From assembly GCF_039649665.1 (NCBI RefSeq), contig NZ_JBDJAW010000024.1:1-64000 (forward strand): a stretch of 64,000 nucleotides of DNA. Direction: 5' to 3'. Of the stretch, positions 12,363-19,838 are shown in pieces. The DNA is from Microbispora sp. ZYX-F-249 (GTDB taxonomy: Bacteria > Actinomycetota > Actinomycetes > Streptosporangiales > Streptosporangiaceae). A program made the translations under genes and the position numbers. How positions within the stretch are numbered: position 1 is the stretch's first letter; each line of letters starts with the position of its first letter. The notes beneath the pieces are model-generated. The model did no database searches, was not told where the DNA came from, and saw nothing but the letters and a program-made list of their open reading frames with translations.

Positions 12363-13220
12363 GTGGCCGGTAGTCCGGTTCAGGTCACGGGCACGGTGCT
12401 GACGACGCGCCGGGTGGACGCCTACCATGCGCTCACCGTCGTCGCCCCGGGCATCGCCGACCGGTTCCGGCCCGGCCACTTCGTCACGGTCGCCGTCGGA
12501 GGCCGCGACTCCTCGATGCTCACCCGGCGGGCCTTCGCCGTCCACGACGTCAAGCCGGACTACGGTGGCACGGTGGAGCTCGTCTTCGGCGTGCGCGGCG
12601 CGGGGACGGCCTGGCTCGCCGACCGCAAAGCGCGCGACACGCTCGACCTGGTCGGACCGCTCGGCCGCCCCTTCCCCCTGCCGCGCGACCCCTGCACCTG
12701 CGTACTGGTCGGCGACGAGCACGGCTCGGCGGCGCTGTTCGCGCTGGGGGACGCGCTGCAGCAGCGGGGCTGCCGCGTCGACTTCGTGCTGGGCGCGCAG
12801 TCGGCCGACCGGGTCTTCGGCGCGCTGCGGGCGCGGCGCATGGGCGAGACGACCACGCTGACGACCGAGGACGGCTCGCTCGGCATGCGCGGCACGGTGA
12901 CCGACGTGCTGCCCGGGGTGATCGCCGACGCGCGGGCCGACGCGGTCTACGCGTGCGGGCCCATGGCGACGCTGCGCGGCGTCACGGCGGTCGCCGCCCA
13001 GTTCGGCATCCCCGTGCAGGTGGCCGTGGAGGAGTCCATGGCGTGCGGCATCGGCGTCTGCATGACGTGCGTCGTGCCCGTCATCGGAGACGACGGCGTG
13101 ACCCGCATGGTCCGCGCCTGCACCGAGGGGCCGGTGTTCCGGGGCGAGCGGGTGCGGTTCGACGACGTCGGGACGATCCCCTTCGACGCGCTGGGCGCGC
13201 CCGGCGGGCGGCATGCCTGA
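12363..13220 (+). CDS. pyrK: Dihydroorotate dehydrogenase electron-transfer subunit
   Basis: PyrK is the FAD/[2Fe-2S] partner that passes electrons from dihydroorotate dehydrogenase to NAD+. The 285 residues show a ferredoxin-reductase-like FAD domain (RPGHFVTVAV, TRRAFAVHDV), an NAD-binding half, and the C-terminal cluster motif MACGIGVCMTCV near residue 226 with a final Cys in RACTEGPVF near 253. The GTG start follows GGAGCGGAGA. Together with the next gene this predicts a class 1B, NAD-linked enzyme rather than the quinone-linked membrane enzyme of many other actinobacteria. Confidence 0.9.
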   Translation: MAGSPVQVTGTVLTTRRVDAYHALTVVAPGIADRFRPGHFVTVAVGGRDSSMLTRRAFAVHDVKPDYGGTVELVFGVRGAGTAWLADRKARDTLDLVGPLGRPFPLPRDPCTCVLVGDEHGSAALFALGDALQQRGCRVDFVLGAQSADRVFGALRARRMGETTTLTTEDGSLGMRGTVTDVLPGVIADARADAVYACGPMATLRGVTAVAAQFGIPVQVAVEESMACGIGVCMTCVVPVIGDDGVTRMVRACTEGPVFRGERVRFDDVGTIPFDALGAPGGRHA

Positions 13221-13241
13221 GCCGGGACGGGAGGGCCGGCG

Positions 13242-14216
13242 GTGACGACCGACCTCCGGACCTACCTGGCGCACGTGGAGCTGCCCAACCCGGTCCTGAC
13301 CGCCTCCGGCTGCGGCGGGACCGGCCGCGAGCTGGCCCACTTCTCCGACGTCCACCGGCTGGGCGCGTTCGTCACCAGGTCGATCACCATGGCCCCCCGC
13401 GCGGGACGGCCGACGCCGCGGATGGCCGAGACCCCCTCGGGGCTGCTGAACGCCGTGGGACTGCAGGGCCCGGGCGTCGAGGCGTTCCTGGAGCGCGAGC
13501 TGCCCTGGCTGGCCGAGCGCGGGGCCCGCACGGTGGTGTCGATCGGGGGCGGCACCGTGACCGAGTACACCGCGCTGGCGCGGCGCCTGGCCGGGGCCGA
13601 GGGCATCACCGCCGTGGAGATCAACCTGTCGTGCCCGAACGTCGAGGACCGCGGCAGGGTGTTCGCCCGCGACGGGTCCGCCGCGGCGGAGGTCGTGGCC
13701 TCGGTGCGCGCGGCCACGCCGTACGAGGTGCCGGTCATCGCCAAGCTGTCCCCGGACGTGGCGGACATCGTCGCGGTCGCGCGGGCGTGCGTGGACGGCG
13801 GCGCCGACGCCCTCGCGATGATCAACAACCCGGTCGGGATGAGCATCGACGTGGACACGATGCGTCCCGCGCTCGCCGCCGGGACCGGGGGCCTGTCGGG
13901 CCCCGCCGTACGGCCCCTGGCCGTGCGCTGCGTCTGGCAGGTCCACGCGGCGCTGCCCGGGGTGCCCATCGTGGGCATGGGCGGCGTGGCGACCGGCAGG
14001 GACGCCCTTGAGCTCGTCCTGGCGGGCGCCTGTGCCGTCGCGGTGGGCACGGCCCTGTTCCACGACCCCTACGCCTGCCCGCGCGTCCTGAGAGAGCTCG
14101 AGGAGCTTCTGCAGGCGCGCGGGTTCGACCGGCTCGCCGACGCGGTGGGCCTGGCCCACCGGCCGGCGGGCGCGCAACCACGAACGCGATCAGATCTCGA
14201 GGAGAGTTCGCTTTGA
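13242..14216 (+). CDS. pyrD: Dihydroorotate dehydrogenase, class 1B catalytic subunit
   Basis: This 324-residue FMN enzyme oxidises dihydroorotate to orotate. The substrate motif INLSCPNVED (about residues 127-136) contains the Cys used as base by class 1 enzymes, and the FMN-phosphate segment GMGGVATGRDALELVLAGA marks the C-terminal half. No membrane-anchoring N-terminal helix is present. The GTG start at 13242 follows GGGAGGGCCGG, 21 bp after pyrK, which supports a PyrK-PyrD complex. Its TGA overlaps the pyrF TTG start. Confidence 0.93.
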   Translation: MTTDLRTYLAHVELPNPVLTASGCGGTGRELAHFSDVHRLGAFVTRSITMAPRAGRPTPRMAETPSGLLNAVGLQGPGVEAFLERELPWLAERGARTVVSIGGGTVTEYTALARRLAGAEGITAVEINLSCPNVEDRGRVFARDGSAAAEVVASVRAATPYEVPVIAKLSPDVADIVAVARACVDGGADALAMINNPVGMSIDVDTMRPALAAGTGGLSGPAVRPLAVRCVWQVHAALPGVPIVGMGGVATGRDALELVLAGACAVAVGTALFHDPYACPRVLRELEELLQARGFDRLADAVGLAHRPAGAQPRTRSDLEESSL

Positions 14217-14911
14217 CCACGCCCGCTCCCATCGCCGTAGCCCTGGACGCGCCCGACCTGGAGACCGCGGCCCGCTGGGCCGGCCTGGTCACCCCGCACG
14301 TCTCCACGGTGAAGGTCGGCCTGGAGCTCTACCTGCGGTACGGGCCCGACGTGATCGCCTCGGTGCGCGGCGCCAGCGGCGTGCGGGTCTTCCTGGACCT
14401 CAAGCTGCACGACATCCCGAACACGGTCGGCGCCGCCGCCCGCGCGGTCGCGCGGCTCAAGCCGACGTACCTCACCGTGCACGCCGCGGGAGGGCCCGCG
14501 ATGGTCAGGGCGGCCGTCGAGGCGGCGCCCGGCACCCAGATCGCGGCCGTGACGCTCCTGACGTCCCTTTCCGAGGCCGATCTCGCCGGAATCGGCATCC
14601 AGGGACCCCCGGAGGACGTCGTGCGCCGTATGGCCGCCGTGGCCGTCGGGGCGGGCGCCCAGGCTCTCGTCTGCTCCCCCCGGGAGGTGGCCGCCGTACG
14701 CGCGGAGGTCGGCCCCGACGTGACGCTCATCACGCCGGGCGTGCGGCTCGCCGGCGCCGACACCCAGGACCAGGCGCGGGTGGCCACCCCGGAGGAGGCG
14801 ATCGCCCAGGGGGCCGACCTCCTCGTGATCGGGCGGCCCATCACGGGGGCCCCCGACCCCGGCGCGGCGGCCGCCGGGATCGCCGCCGCGCTGCGCCGCG
14901 TCAGCCCCTGA
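14213..14911 (+). CDS. pyrF: Orotidine 5'-phosphate decarboxylase
   Basis: PyrF decarboxylates OMP to UMP, the last step of the operon's pathway. The catalytic Lys/Asp signature appears as DLKLHDIPNTV near residue 62, preceded by the first Asp in VALDAPD. The 232-residue length fits the short bacterial family rather than the longer mycobacterial type. The start is a TTG overlapping the pyrD stop, preceded by GAGGAGAG. It is the last pyr gene; orotate phosphoribosyltransferase (pyrE) is not in the window. Confidence 0.92.
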   Translation: MTTPAPIAVALDAPDLETAARWAGLVTPHVSTVKVGLELYLRYGPDVIASVRGASGVRVFLDLKLHDIPNTVGAAARAVARLKPTYLTVHAAGGPAMVRAAVEAAPGTQIAAVTLLTSLSEADLAGIGIQGPPEDVVRRMAAVAVGAGAQALVCSPREVAAVRAEVGPDVTLITPGVRLAGADTQDQARVATPEEAIAQGADLLVIGRPITGAPDPGAAAAGIAAALRRVSP

Positions 14912-15060
14912 GCGCTCGTCCGGGGGCGTGTCCGGCCGGAGCCGCGAAGCCGCCGGGAGGCGACCGCGCCCGGCCGTTCGCGGTCCGTTCCCGGCCCCTT
15001 CCCGGCGCGTGAACGTCTCATGCGCCCGTCACCAAGCGTCATCCGGTTCCGGTCCTGCTG

Positions 15061-15125
15061 AGGCGGTTTTGATCTACGAAGAGTAACTTTTCGAATACCA
15101 AAAGTAGTAAAATCAATTTTGTCGT
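15061..15125 (+). promoter_or_regulatory. AT-rich island upstream of the ihf promoter
   Basis: About 65 bases are strikingly AT-rich within very GC-rich DNA and include ACTTTT and AAAAGT arms around a CGAATACC loop, then AGTAGTAAAATCAATTTT. It lies roughly 20-85 bp upstream of the -35 element of ihf. It could act as an UP-element or a site for a nucleoid protein, possibly IHF itself; this is inference. Confidence 0.45.
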
Positions 15126-15145
15126 CGCAGAACCCGCCCTTGACG

Positions 15146-15174
15146 TTGCCGTTACGGCCAAGACCAGCTAGTTT
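15146..15174 (+). promoter_or_regulatory. Candidate promoter of ihf
   Basis: TTGCCG (15146-15151) and TAGTTT (15169-15174) are spaced by 17 bp, a fair match to the vegetative sigma consensus. They place transcription start about 40 bases before the GTG at 15221. The rest of the pyrF-ihf gap (14912-15060) is GC-rich and shows no gene. Confidence 0.5.
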
Positions 15175-15220
15175 CCCCCATCGTCCGAGTACATCGACAA
15201 GAAATTCGAGGTGACCCGGC

Positions 15221-15544
15221 GTGGCTCTTCCTCCCCTGACCCCCGAGCAGCGCGCCGCAGCTCTTGAGAAGGCTGCCAAGGCACGCAAGGAGCGTGCCGA
15301 GGTCAAGAACCGACTCAAGCACGGCGCGGTTTCTCTGGCTGAGGTGCTGAAGGATGGGCAGACCGATGACGTCATCGGCAAGATGAAGGTCTCGGCTCTG
15401 CTGGAGTCGCTCCCTGGCGTCGGCAAGGTCCGCGCCAAGCAGCTCATGGAGCGCCTTGGTATCGCCGAATCCCGCCGCGTGCGGGGTCTCGGCGCCAACC
15501 AGCGCGCCTCCCTGGAGCGCGAGTTCGGCGGCGCCGAGAACTGA
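15221..15544 (+). CDS. ihf: Actinobacterial integration host factor
   Basis: This 107-residue basic protein matches the sIHF/mIHF nucleoid protein of Streptomyces and mycobacteria. The N-terminal long helix ([20 protein letters not shown]) and the helix-two-turns-helix segment [20 protein letters not shown] bind and bend DNA without strong sequence preference. It is unrelated to enterobacterial IHF. The GTG start follows GAGGTG. The order ihf-gmk-rpoZ-coaBC-metK-priA is conserved among actinobacteria. Confidence 0.93.
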   Translation: MALPPLTPEQRAAALEKAAKARKERAEVKNRLKHGAVSLAEVLKDGQTDDVIGKMKVSALLESLPGVGKVRAKQLMERLGIAESRRVRGLGANQRASLEREFGGAEN

Positions 15545-15582
15545 TCTCGGCGGCGTACGAGCGAGTTTCACGGGGGTACGGA

Positions 15583-16227
15583 GTGACCGACACGTCCCGG
15601 TCCGCTGGAGATCGGGCCCACGAGGCAGTCGCGACCAGCGAGTTCCGGGCACGCGACGGTGACTCCTTGCCTCGCCCGCGCCTGACGGTCCTTTCCGGTC
15701 CGTCGGGTGTGGGGAAGTCCACGGTCGTCGCCGAGCTCCGGCGGTCCCACCCCGAGGTGTGGCTGTCGGTCTCGGTGACAACCAGGAAGCCCCGCCCGGG
15801 GGAGCGGCACGGCGTGGAGTACTTCTTCGCCGCCGACGACGAGTTCGACGAGCTCGTCGCCTCCGGCGAGCTCCTGGAGTGGGCCGAGTTCGCCGGCAAC
15901 CGGTACGGCACGCCCAGGCGGCCGGTGCTGGAGAGGCTGGCGGCGGGCGTCCCCACCCTGCTGGAGATCGACCTGCAGGGCGCCAGGCAGGTGCGCACGA
16001 CGATGCCCGAGGCCCTGCTGGTGTTCCTGGCCCCGCCGAGCTGGGAGGAGCTGGAGCGGCGGCTGCGCGGCCGCGGCACCGAGCCTCCCGACGTGATCGC
16101 CCGCCGCCTGGACGCGGGCCGGATCGAACTGGCGGCGGAGAAGGAGTTCGACCTCACGATCGTCAACACGTCCGTCAAGGACGTGTGCCACCGGCTGATA
16201 GCCTTGATGGGAAACTCACCTAGCTAG
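15583..16227 (+). CDS. gmk: Guanylate kinase
   Basis: Gmk phosphorylates GMP to GDP. The P-loop [13 protein letters not shown] is at about residues 38-50, unusually far in because of a ~30-residue polar N-terminal extension ([20 protein letters not shown]). GMP-binding segments [13 protein letters not shown] and [12 protein letters not shown] follow, and the lid Arg-rich region RLRGRGTE is present. The GTG at 15583 follows ACGGGGGTACGGA. It is 214 residues long and precedes rpoZ by 13 bp. Confidence 0.95.
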   Translation: MTDTSRSAGDRAHEAVATSEFRARDGDSLPRPRLTVLSGPSGVGKSTVVAELRRSHPEVWLSVSVTTRKPRPGERHGVEYFFAADDEFDELVASGELLEWAEFAGNRYGTPRRPVLERLAAGVPTLLEIDLQGARQVRTTMPEALLVFLAPPSWEELERRLRGRGTEPPDVIARRLDAGRIELAAEKEFDLTIVNTSVKDVCHRLIALMGNSPS

Positions 16228-16240
16228 GGGAATCACTGAC

Positions 16241-16504
16241 GTGGCAAGCAGCTCCGCCTACGCGGAAGGCATCACCAACCCGCCGATCGACGCGCTTCTC
16301 GACATCGTCGACAGCAAGTACAGCCTTGTGATCATGGGTGCGAAGCGGGCGCGCCAGATCAACGCTTACTACTCTCAGCTCGGCGAGGGCCTGCTGGAGT
16401 ACGTGGGGCCCCTCGTGGAGACCCACGCCCAGGAGAAGCCGCTGTCCATCGCCCTGCGCGAGGTCTCCGAGGGTCTGCTCACCTCCGAGCCCATCGAGGG
16501 CTGA
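16241..16504 (+). CDS. rpoZ: RNA polymerase omega subunit
   Basis: This 87-residue subunit helps assemble RNA polymerase by clamping the beta-prime subunit. The N-terminal segment [20 protein letters not shown] and the core [16 protein letters not shown] are diagnostic of actinobacterial omega. The GTG start at 16241 follows GGGGAAT. It lies directly after gmk and 16 bp before coaBC, in the usual order. Confidence 0.95.
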   Translation: MASSSAYAEGITNPPIDALLDIVDSKYSLVIMGAKRARQINAYYSQLGEGLLEYVGPLVETHAQEKPLSIALREVSEGLLTSEPIEG

Positions 16505-16520
16505 GCACCGCCTCGAGCCG

Positions 16521-17819
16521 ATGACCTCTGTCGTGCTTGGCGTGAGCGCCGGCATCGCGGTCTACAAGTCCTGCGAGCTGCTCCGCCTTTTCACCGAGTC
16601 GGGCCACGACGTGCGCGTCGTGCCGACCCGGGACGCTCTGCGGTTCGTCGGCGAGCCGACCTGGGCGGCGCTGTCCGGCAATCCGGTGACCACCGAGGTG
16701 TGGGAGTCGGTGCACGAGGTGCCGCACGTGCGCATCGGGCAGTCGGCCGATCTGGTGGTCGTGGCCCCGGCGACGGCGGACGTGCTGGCCAGGGCCGCGC
16801 ACGGCATGGCCAACGACCTGCTCACCAACACCCTGCTCACGGCGCGCTGCCCGGTGGTGTTCGCGCCCGCGATGCACACCGAGATGTGGGAGCACCCGGC
16901 CACGCGGGCGAACGTGGCGACCCTGCGCGAGCGCGGCGCGATCGTGATCGAGCCCGCCGTCGGCAGGCTCACCGGCGCCGACACCGGCCCGGGGCGGCTG
17001 CCCGACCCCGCCGAGATCTTCGAGGTGTGCCGCCGCGTGCTGGCGGGCGGGCGCGAGGACCTGGCCGGGCGGCACGTCGTCGTCTCGGCCGGCGGCACCC
17101 GCGAGGCGATCGACCCCGTGCGCTTCATCGGCAACCGGTCCTCCGGGCTGCAGGGGTACGCCCTCGCCCGTACGGCCGTCGCCCGGGGCGCGGAAGTGAC
17201 GCTCGTGGCGGCCAATGTGACGCTGCCCGATCCCGCGGGCGCGAAGGTCGTGCGGGTGGAGTCGGCGCGGCAGCTGCGCGACGCGGTCCTGGCAGCGGCC
17301 GAGCACGCCGACGCGGTCGTGATGGCCGCCGCGGTCGCGGACTTCCGGCCCGTACGGCAGAGCGACACCAAGATCAAGAAGTCGTCCGCCGAGCCCGACC
17401 CGATCCAGCTGGTGAAAAATCCGGACATCCTGGCCGAGCTGGGTGAGATCCGCCGGGCCAGGCGGGAGGCGTACGCCGGGGGAGACGGGGCGTACGAGGC
17501 GCCGGCGGGCCGCGGGCCCGGAACCGGCGACGGCGCGGGCGCCCCGGAAGAGGCCGCGCCCGGCGGGCCCGGTCCCCGGGTGATCGTGGGGTTCGCGGCG
17601 GAGACCGACGACGTCCTGGCCAACGGCCGGGCCAAGCTGCGGCGCAAGGGCTGCGACCTGCTCGTGGTGAACCAGGTCGGGGAGAACCTGGCGTTCGGCA
17701 CGCCGGACAACGCGGCCGTCGTCCTCACGGCGGAGGGCGGCTCCGTGGACATTCCGAGGGGTCCCAAAGAGGATCTCGCCGACGTAGTGTGGGACTTGGT
17801 GGCGCAGCGTCTCGCCTGA
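16521..17819 (+). CDS. coaBC: Bifunctional phosphopantothenoylcysteine decarboxylase / phosphopantothenate-cysteine ligase
   Basis: CoaBC carries out two consecutive steps of coenzyme A synthesis. The N-terminal flavoprotein half (LGVSAGIAVYKSCELLRLF, PAMHTEMWEHPATRANV) is the decarboxylase. The C-terminal half, from about residue 185 (SAGGTREAIDPVRFIGNRSSG region), is the CTP-dependent ligase, with AAAVADFRP and the substrate Lys pair KIKKSS. A Gly/Ala/Pro-rich insertion at about residues 314-352 separates ligase segments and is probably a disordered loop. The ATG at 16521 gives 432 residues. Confidence 0.93.
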   Translation: MTSVVLGVSAGIAVYKSCELLRLFTESGHDVRVVPTRDALRFVGEPTWAALSGNPVTTEVWESVHEVPHVRIGQSADLVVVAPATADVLARAAHGMANDLLTNTLLTARCPVVFAPAMHTEMWEHPATRANVATLRERGAIVIEPAVGRLTGADTGPGRLPDPAEIFEVCRRVLAGGREDLAGRHVVVSAGGTREAIDPVRFIGNRSSGLQGYALARTAVARGAEVTLVAANVTLPDPAGAKVVRVESARQLRDAVLAAAEHADAVVMAAAVADFRPVRQSDTKIKKSSAEPDPIQLVKNPDILAELGEIRRARREAYAGGDGAYEAPAGRGPGTGDGAGAPEEAAPGGPGPRVIVGFAAETDDVLANGRAKLRRKGCDLLVVNQVGENLAFGTPDNAAVVLTAEGGSVDIPRGPKEDLADVVWDLVAQRLA

Positions 17820-17888
17820 CCTTCGCGTGGTGCCGGCGCGGGCGCCCGCCCCGCCCCCCGCAGGTCGTGCATCGAGGGAGCGATCGTC

Positions 17889-18257
17889 ATGCCGGTGTCG
17901 GCCACGATCAGGGAGCGCTGCCGGGCGATGCTCGGCCCCGGCGAGGACATCCGCTACGTGTTTCCCGCGGTGGCCCTGCCGCCCCCCGCCACGATCGGGT
18001 TCCTCGTCGTGGTGACCGACCGCTCGATCACTCTGCTGTCCACCAAGATGTTCAGCAGGGACGAGCCGTCCGGGGTGTGGGCCCGATACCCCCGCCGCAC
18101 CCGCCTCGGGCCGCTCGAGTTCGGGTCGGGCCCCCGGATCGAGATCGGCGGGATGACCCTGGAGGTCGACGACGAGTACGCGGCCGTGGTCGCGGCGGCG
18201 GACGCGGAGGCGTTCTCGCCCGGTGACCTGCCCAGAGATCCCTTACCCGACCTCTGA
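17889..18257 (+). CDS. Conserved small protein, PH-like fold suspected
   Basis: I do not recognise a named family. The 122-residue protein has no signal peptide and contains beta-strand-rich segments (IGFLVVVTDRSITLLST, IEIGGMTLEVDDEYAAVV) after EDIRYVFPA. This pattern is reminiscent of short bacterial PH-like domains in which an N-terminal region ending in 'G E D I' precedes a membrane-recruitment or scaffold fold. The ATG follows GAGGGAGCGATCGTC. It stands alone between coaBC and metK and ends 6 bp before a strong hairpin. Confidence 0.6.
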   Translation: MPVSATIRERCRAMLGPGEDIRYVFPAVALPPPATIGFLVVVTDRSITLLSTKMFSRDEPSGVWARYPRRTRLGPLEFGSGPRIEIGGMTLEVDDEYAAVVAAADAEAFSPGDLPRDPLPDL

Positions 18258-18263
18258 CTCGCC

Positions 18264-18294
18264 GTCCGGGGGAGTGGCAGGCCTTCTCCCGGAC
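18264..18294 (+). terminator. Hairpin terminator before metK
   Basis: GTCCGGG (18264-18270) pairs perfectly with CCCGGAC (18288-18294), and the inner GGAG/CTTCT bases extend the stem with wobbles. It begins 6 bp after the stop of the upstream gene and has no U-tract. It most likely ends the ihf-to-18257 transcript. Confidence 0.6.
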
Positions 18295-18349
18295 TGCTGA
18301 CCCTGTGACCGGAACCCGGACGGCTTCGCCGCTCCGCAGCGCCTAGGGC

Positions 18350-18406
18350 TAGACTCGCGTGAGCATCGGGTGGCCGCGGTAGGGCTCGGGCTCTACCGCC
18401 GGTCAC
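18350..18406 (+). promoter_or_regulatory. metK leader: possible -10 element and long hairpin
   Basis: TAGACT at 18350-18355 is a plausible -10 element. Just downstream, GTGGCCGCGGTAGGGC (18370-18385) pairs with GCTCTACCGC-C-GGTCAC (18390-18406) around a TCGG tetraloop: 16 base pairs with two G-U wobbles and one bulged C. The hairpin ends about 38 bases before the preferred metK start and is not followed by a U-tract, so it looks like a leader structure rather than a terminator. I do not recognise it as a described SAM riboswitch class. Confidence 0.5.
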
Positions 18407-18444
18407 TCATGGACGTCAGCAGCCGCTGCATGAGGAGCCCTGAG

Positions 18445-19632
18445 TTGTCCCGTCGCCTGTTCACCTCCGAGTCGGTCACCGAGGGCCACCCGGACAAGAT
18501 CGCCGACCAGATCAGTGACGCGATTCTCGACGCCATGCTCAAGGACGACCCCAAGAGCCGGGTCGCCGTCGAGACGCTGATCACCACTGGCCAGGTCCAC
18601 GTCGCCGGCGAGGTGACGACGGAGACCTACGTCGACATCCCCGCCCTGATCCGCGAGAAGATCCTCGAGATCGGGTACGACGCCTCCCACAAGGGCTTCG
18701 ACGGCGCCTCCTGTGGCGTGTCGGTGTCCATCGGCGCCCAGTCGCCGGACATCGCGCAGGGCGTGGACGACGCCTACGAGCACCGTGAGGGCGAGGGCGC
18801 CGACGACTTCGACCGCCAGGGCGCGGGCGACCAGGGCCTGATGTTCGGCTACGCCTGCCGCGAGACCCCCGAGCTGATGCCGCTGCCGATCACGCTCGCG
18901 CACCGGATGGCCCGGCGGCTGTCGGAGGTCCGCAAGAACGGCACGGTTCCCTACCTGCGCCCGGACGGCAAGACCCAGGTCACGATCGAGTACGACGGCG
19001 ACCGGCCGGTCCGCCTCGACACCGTGGTCGTCTCCACTCAGCACGCCCCGGAGATCGACCTGCGGGAGATGCTGACCCCGGACATCCGCGAGCACGTGGT
19101 CGAGCCGATCCTGGCCGACCTGGACATCGAGACCGAGGGCTACCGCCTGCTGGTCAACCCGACCGGCCGTTTCGAGATCGGCGGCCCGATGGGCGACGCC
19201 GGGCTCACCGGCCGGAAGATCATCATCGACACCTACGGCGGCATGGCCCGCCACGGCGGCGGCGCGTTCTCCGGCAAGGACCCGTCCAAGGTCGACCGCT
19301 CGGCCGCCTACGCCATGCGCTGGGTCGCCAAGAACGTCGTCGCGGCCGGTCTGGCCGACCGCTGCGAGGTCCAGGTCGCCTACGCCATCGGCAAGGCGCA
19401 GCCGGTCGGCCTGTTCGTCGAGACGTTCGGCACCGAGAAGGTGCCGGTCAACGTGATCCAGGACGCGGTGCTCCAGGTGTTCGACCTGCGTCCGGCCGCG
19501 ATCATCCGCGACCTCGACCTGCTGCGCCCGATCTACTCCGAGACCGCCGCCTACGGCCACTTCGGCCGTGAGGGCTTCTCCTGGGAGTCCACCGACCGGG
19601 CCGACGCCCTGCGTACGGCCGCCGGTCTGTGA
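18445..19632 (+). CDS. metK: S-adenosylmethionine synthetase
   Basis: MetK makes S-adenosylmethionine from methionine and ATP. Signature segments are [19 protein letters not shown] at the N-terminus, [13 protein letters not shown], and the P-loop-like [20 protein letters not shown] favour the TTG at 18445, which yields [14 protein letters not shown] as in relatives and has AGGAG 7 bases upstream; an ATG at 18430 would add five residues. The protein is 395 residues, of normal length. A perfect 12-bp stem follows the gene. Confidence 0.95.
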   Translation: MSRRLFTSESVTEGHPDKIADQISDAILDAMLKDDPKSRVAVETLITTGQVHVAGEVTTETYVDIPALIREKILEIGYDASHKGFDGASCGVSVSIGAQSPDIAQGVDDAYEHREGEGADDFDRQGAGDQGLMFGYACRETPELMPLPITLAHRMARRLSEVRKNGTVPYLRPDGKTQVTIEYDGDRPVRLDTVVVSTQHAPEIDLREMLTPDIREHVVEPILADLDIETEGYRLLVNPTGRFEIGGPMGDAGLTGRKIIIDTYGGMARHGGGAFSGKDPSKVDRSAAYAMRWVAKNVVAAGLADRCEVQVAYAIGKAQPVGLFVETFGTEKVPVNVIQDAVLQVFDLRPAAIIRDLDLLRPIYSETAAYGHFGREGFSWESTDRADALRTAAGL

Positions 19633-19670
19633 CCCGCTCCTGACGCGTACGGCGACCACTGTCGCCCCAG

Positions 19671-19699
19671 GCGGCGCCCGCCCTTGCGGCGGGCGCCGC
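19671..19699 (+). terminator. metK terminator
   Basis: GCGGCGCCCGCC (19671-19682) and GGCGGGCGCCGC (19688-19699) form a perfect 12-bp stem with a CTTGC loop, 38 bp after the metK stop. There is no U-tract. Confidence 0.75.
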
Positions 19700-19717
19700 T
19701 CGCGTGTGCGCGCCGCC

Positions 19718-19782
19718 GGTCCGGGCCGTCGGTCCGGGCCGTCGGTGCGGGCCGTCGGTGCGGGCCGTCGGTGCGGGCCGTC
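19718..19782 (+). repeat. Five tandem 13-bp repeats upstream of priA
   Basis: The unit GGTSCGGGCCGTC is repeated five times without interruption: two copies read GGTCCGGGCCGTC and three read GGTGCGGGCCGTC. The array lies between the metK terminator and the priA start and ends 56 bp before the GTG. It is not codon-phased and is probably a slippage-prone minisatellite; a regulatory role is unproven. Confidence 0.85.
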
Positions 19783-19838
19783 CACAGGCGGCGGGCGTAC
19801 GTGCGATTGCGGCGCGCCGGGTCTGGTAGGACGTAGGA

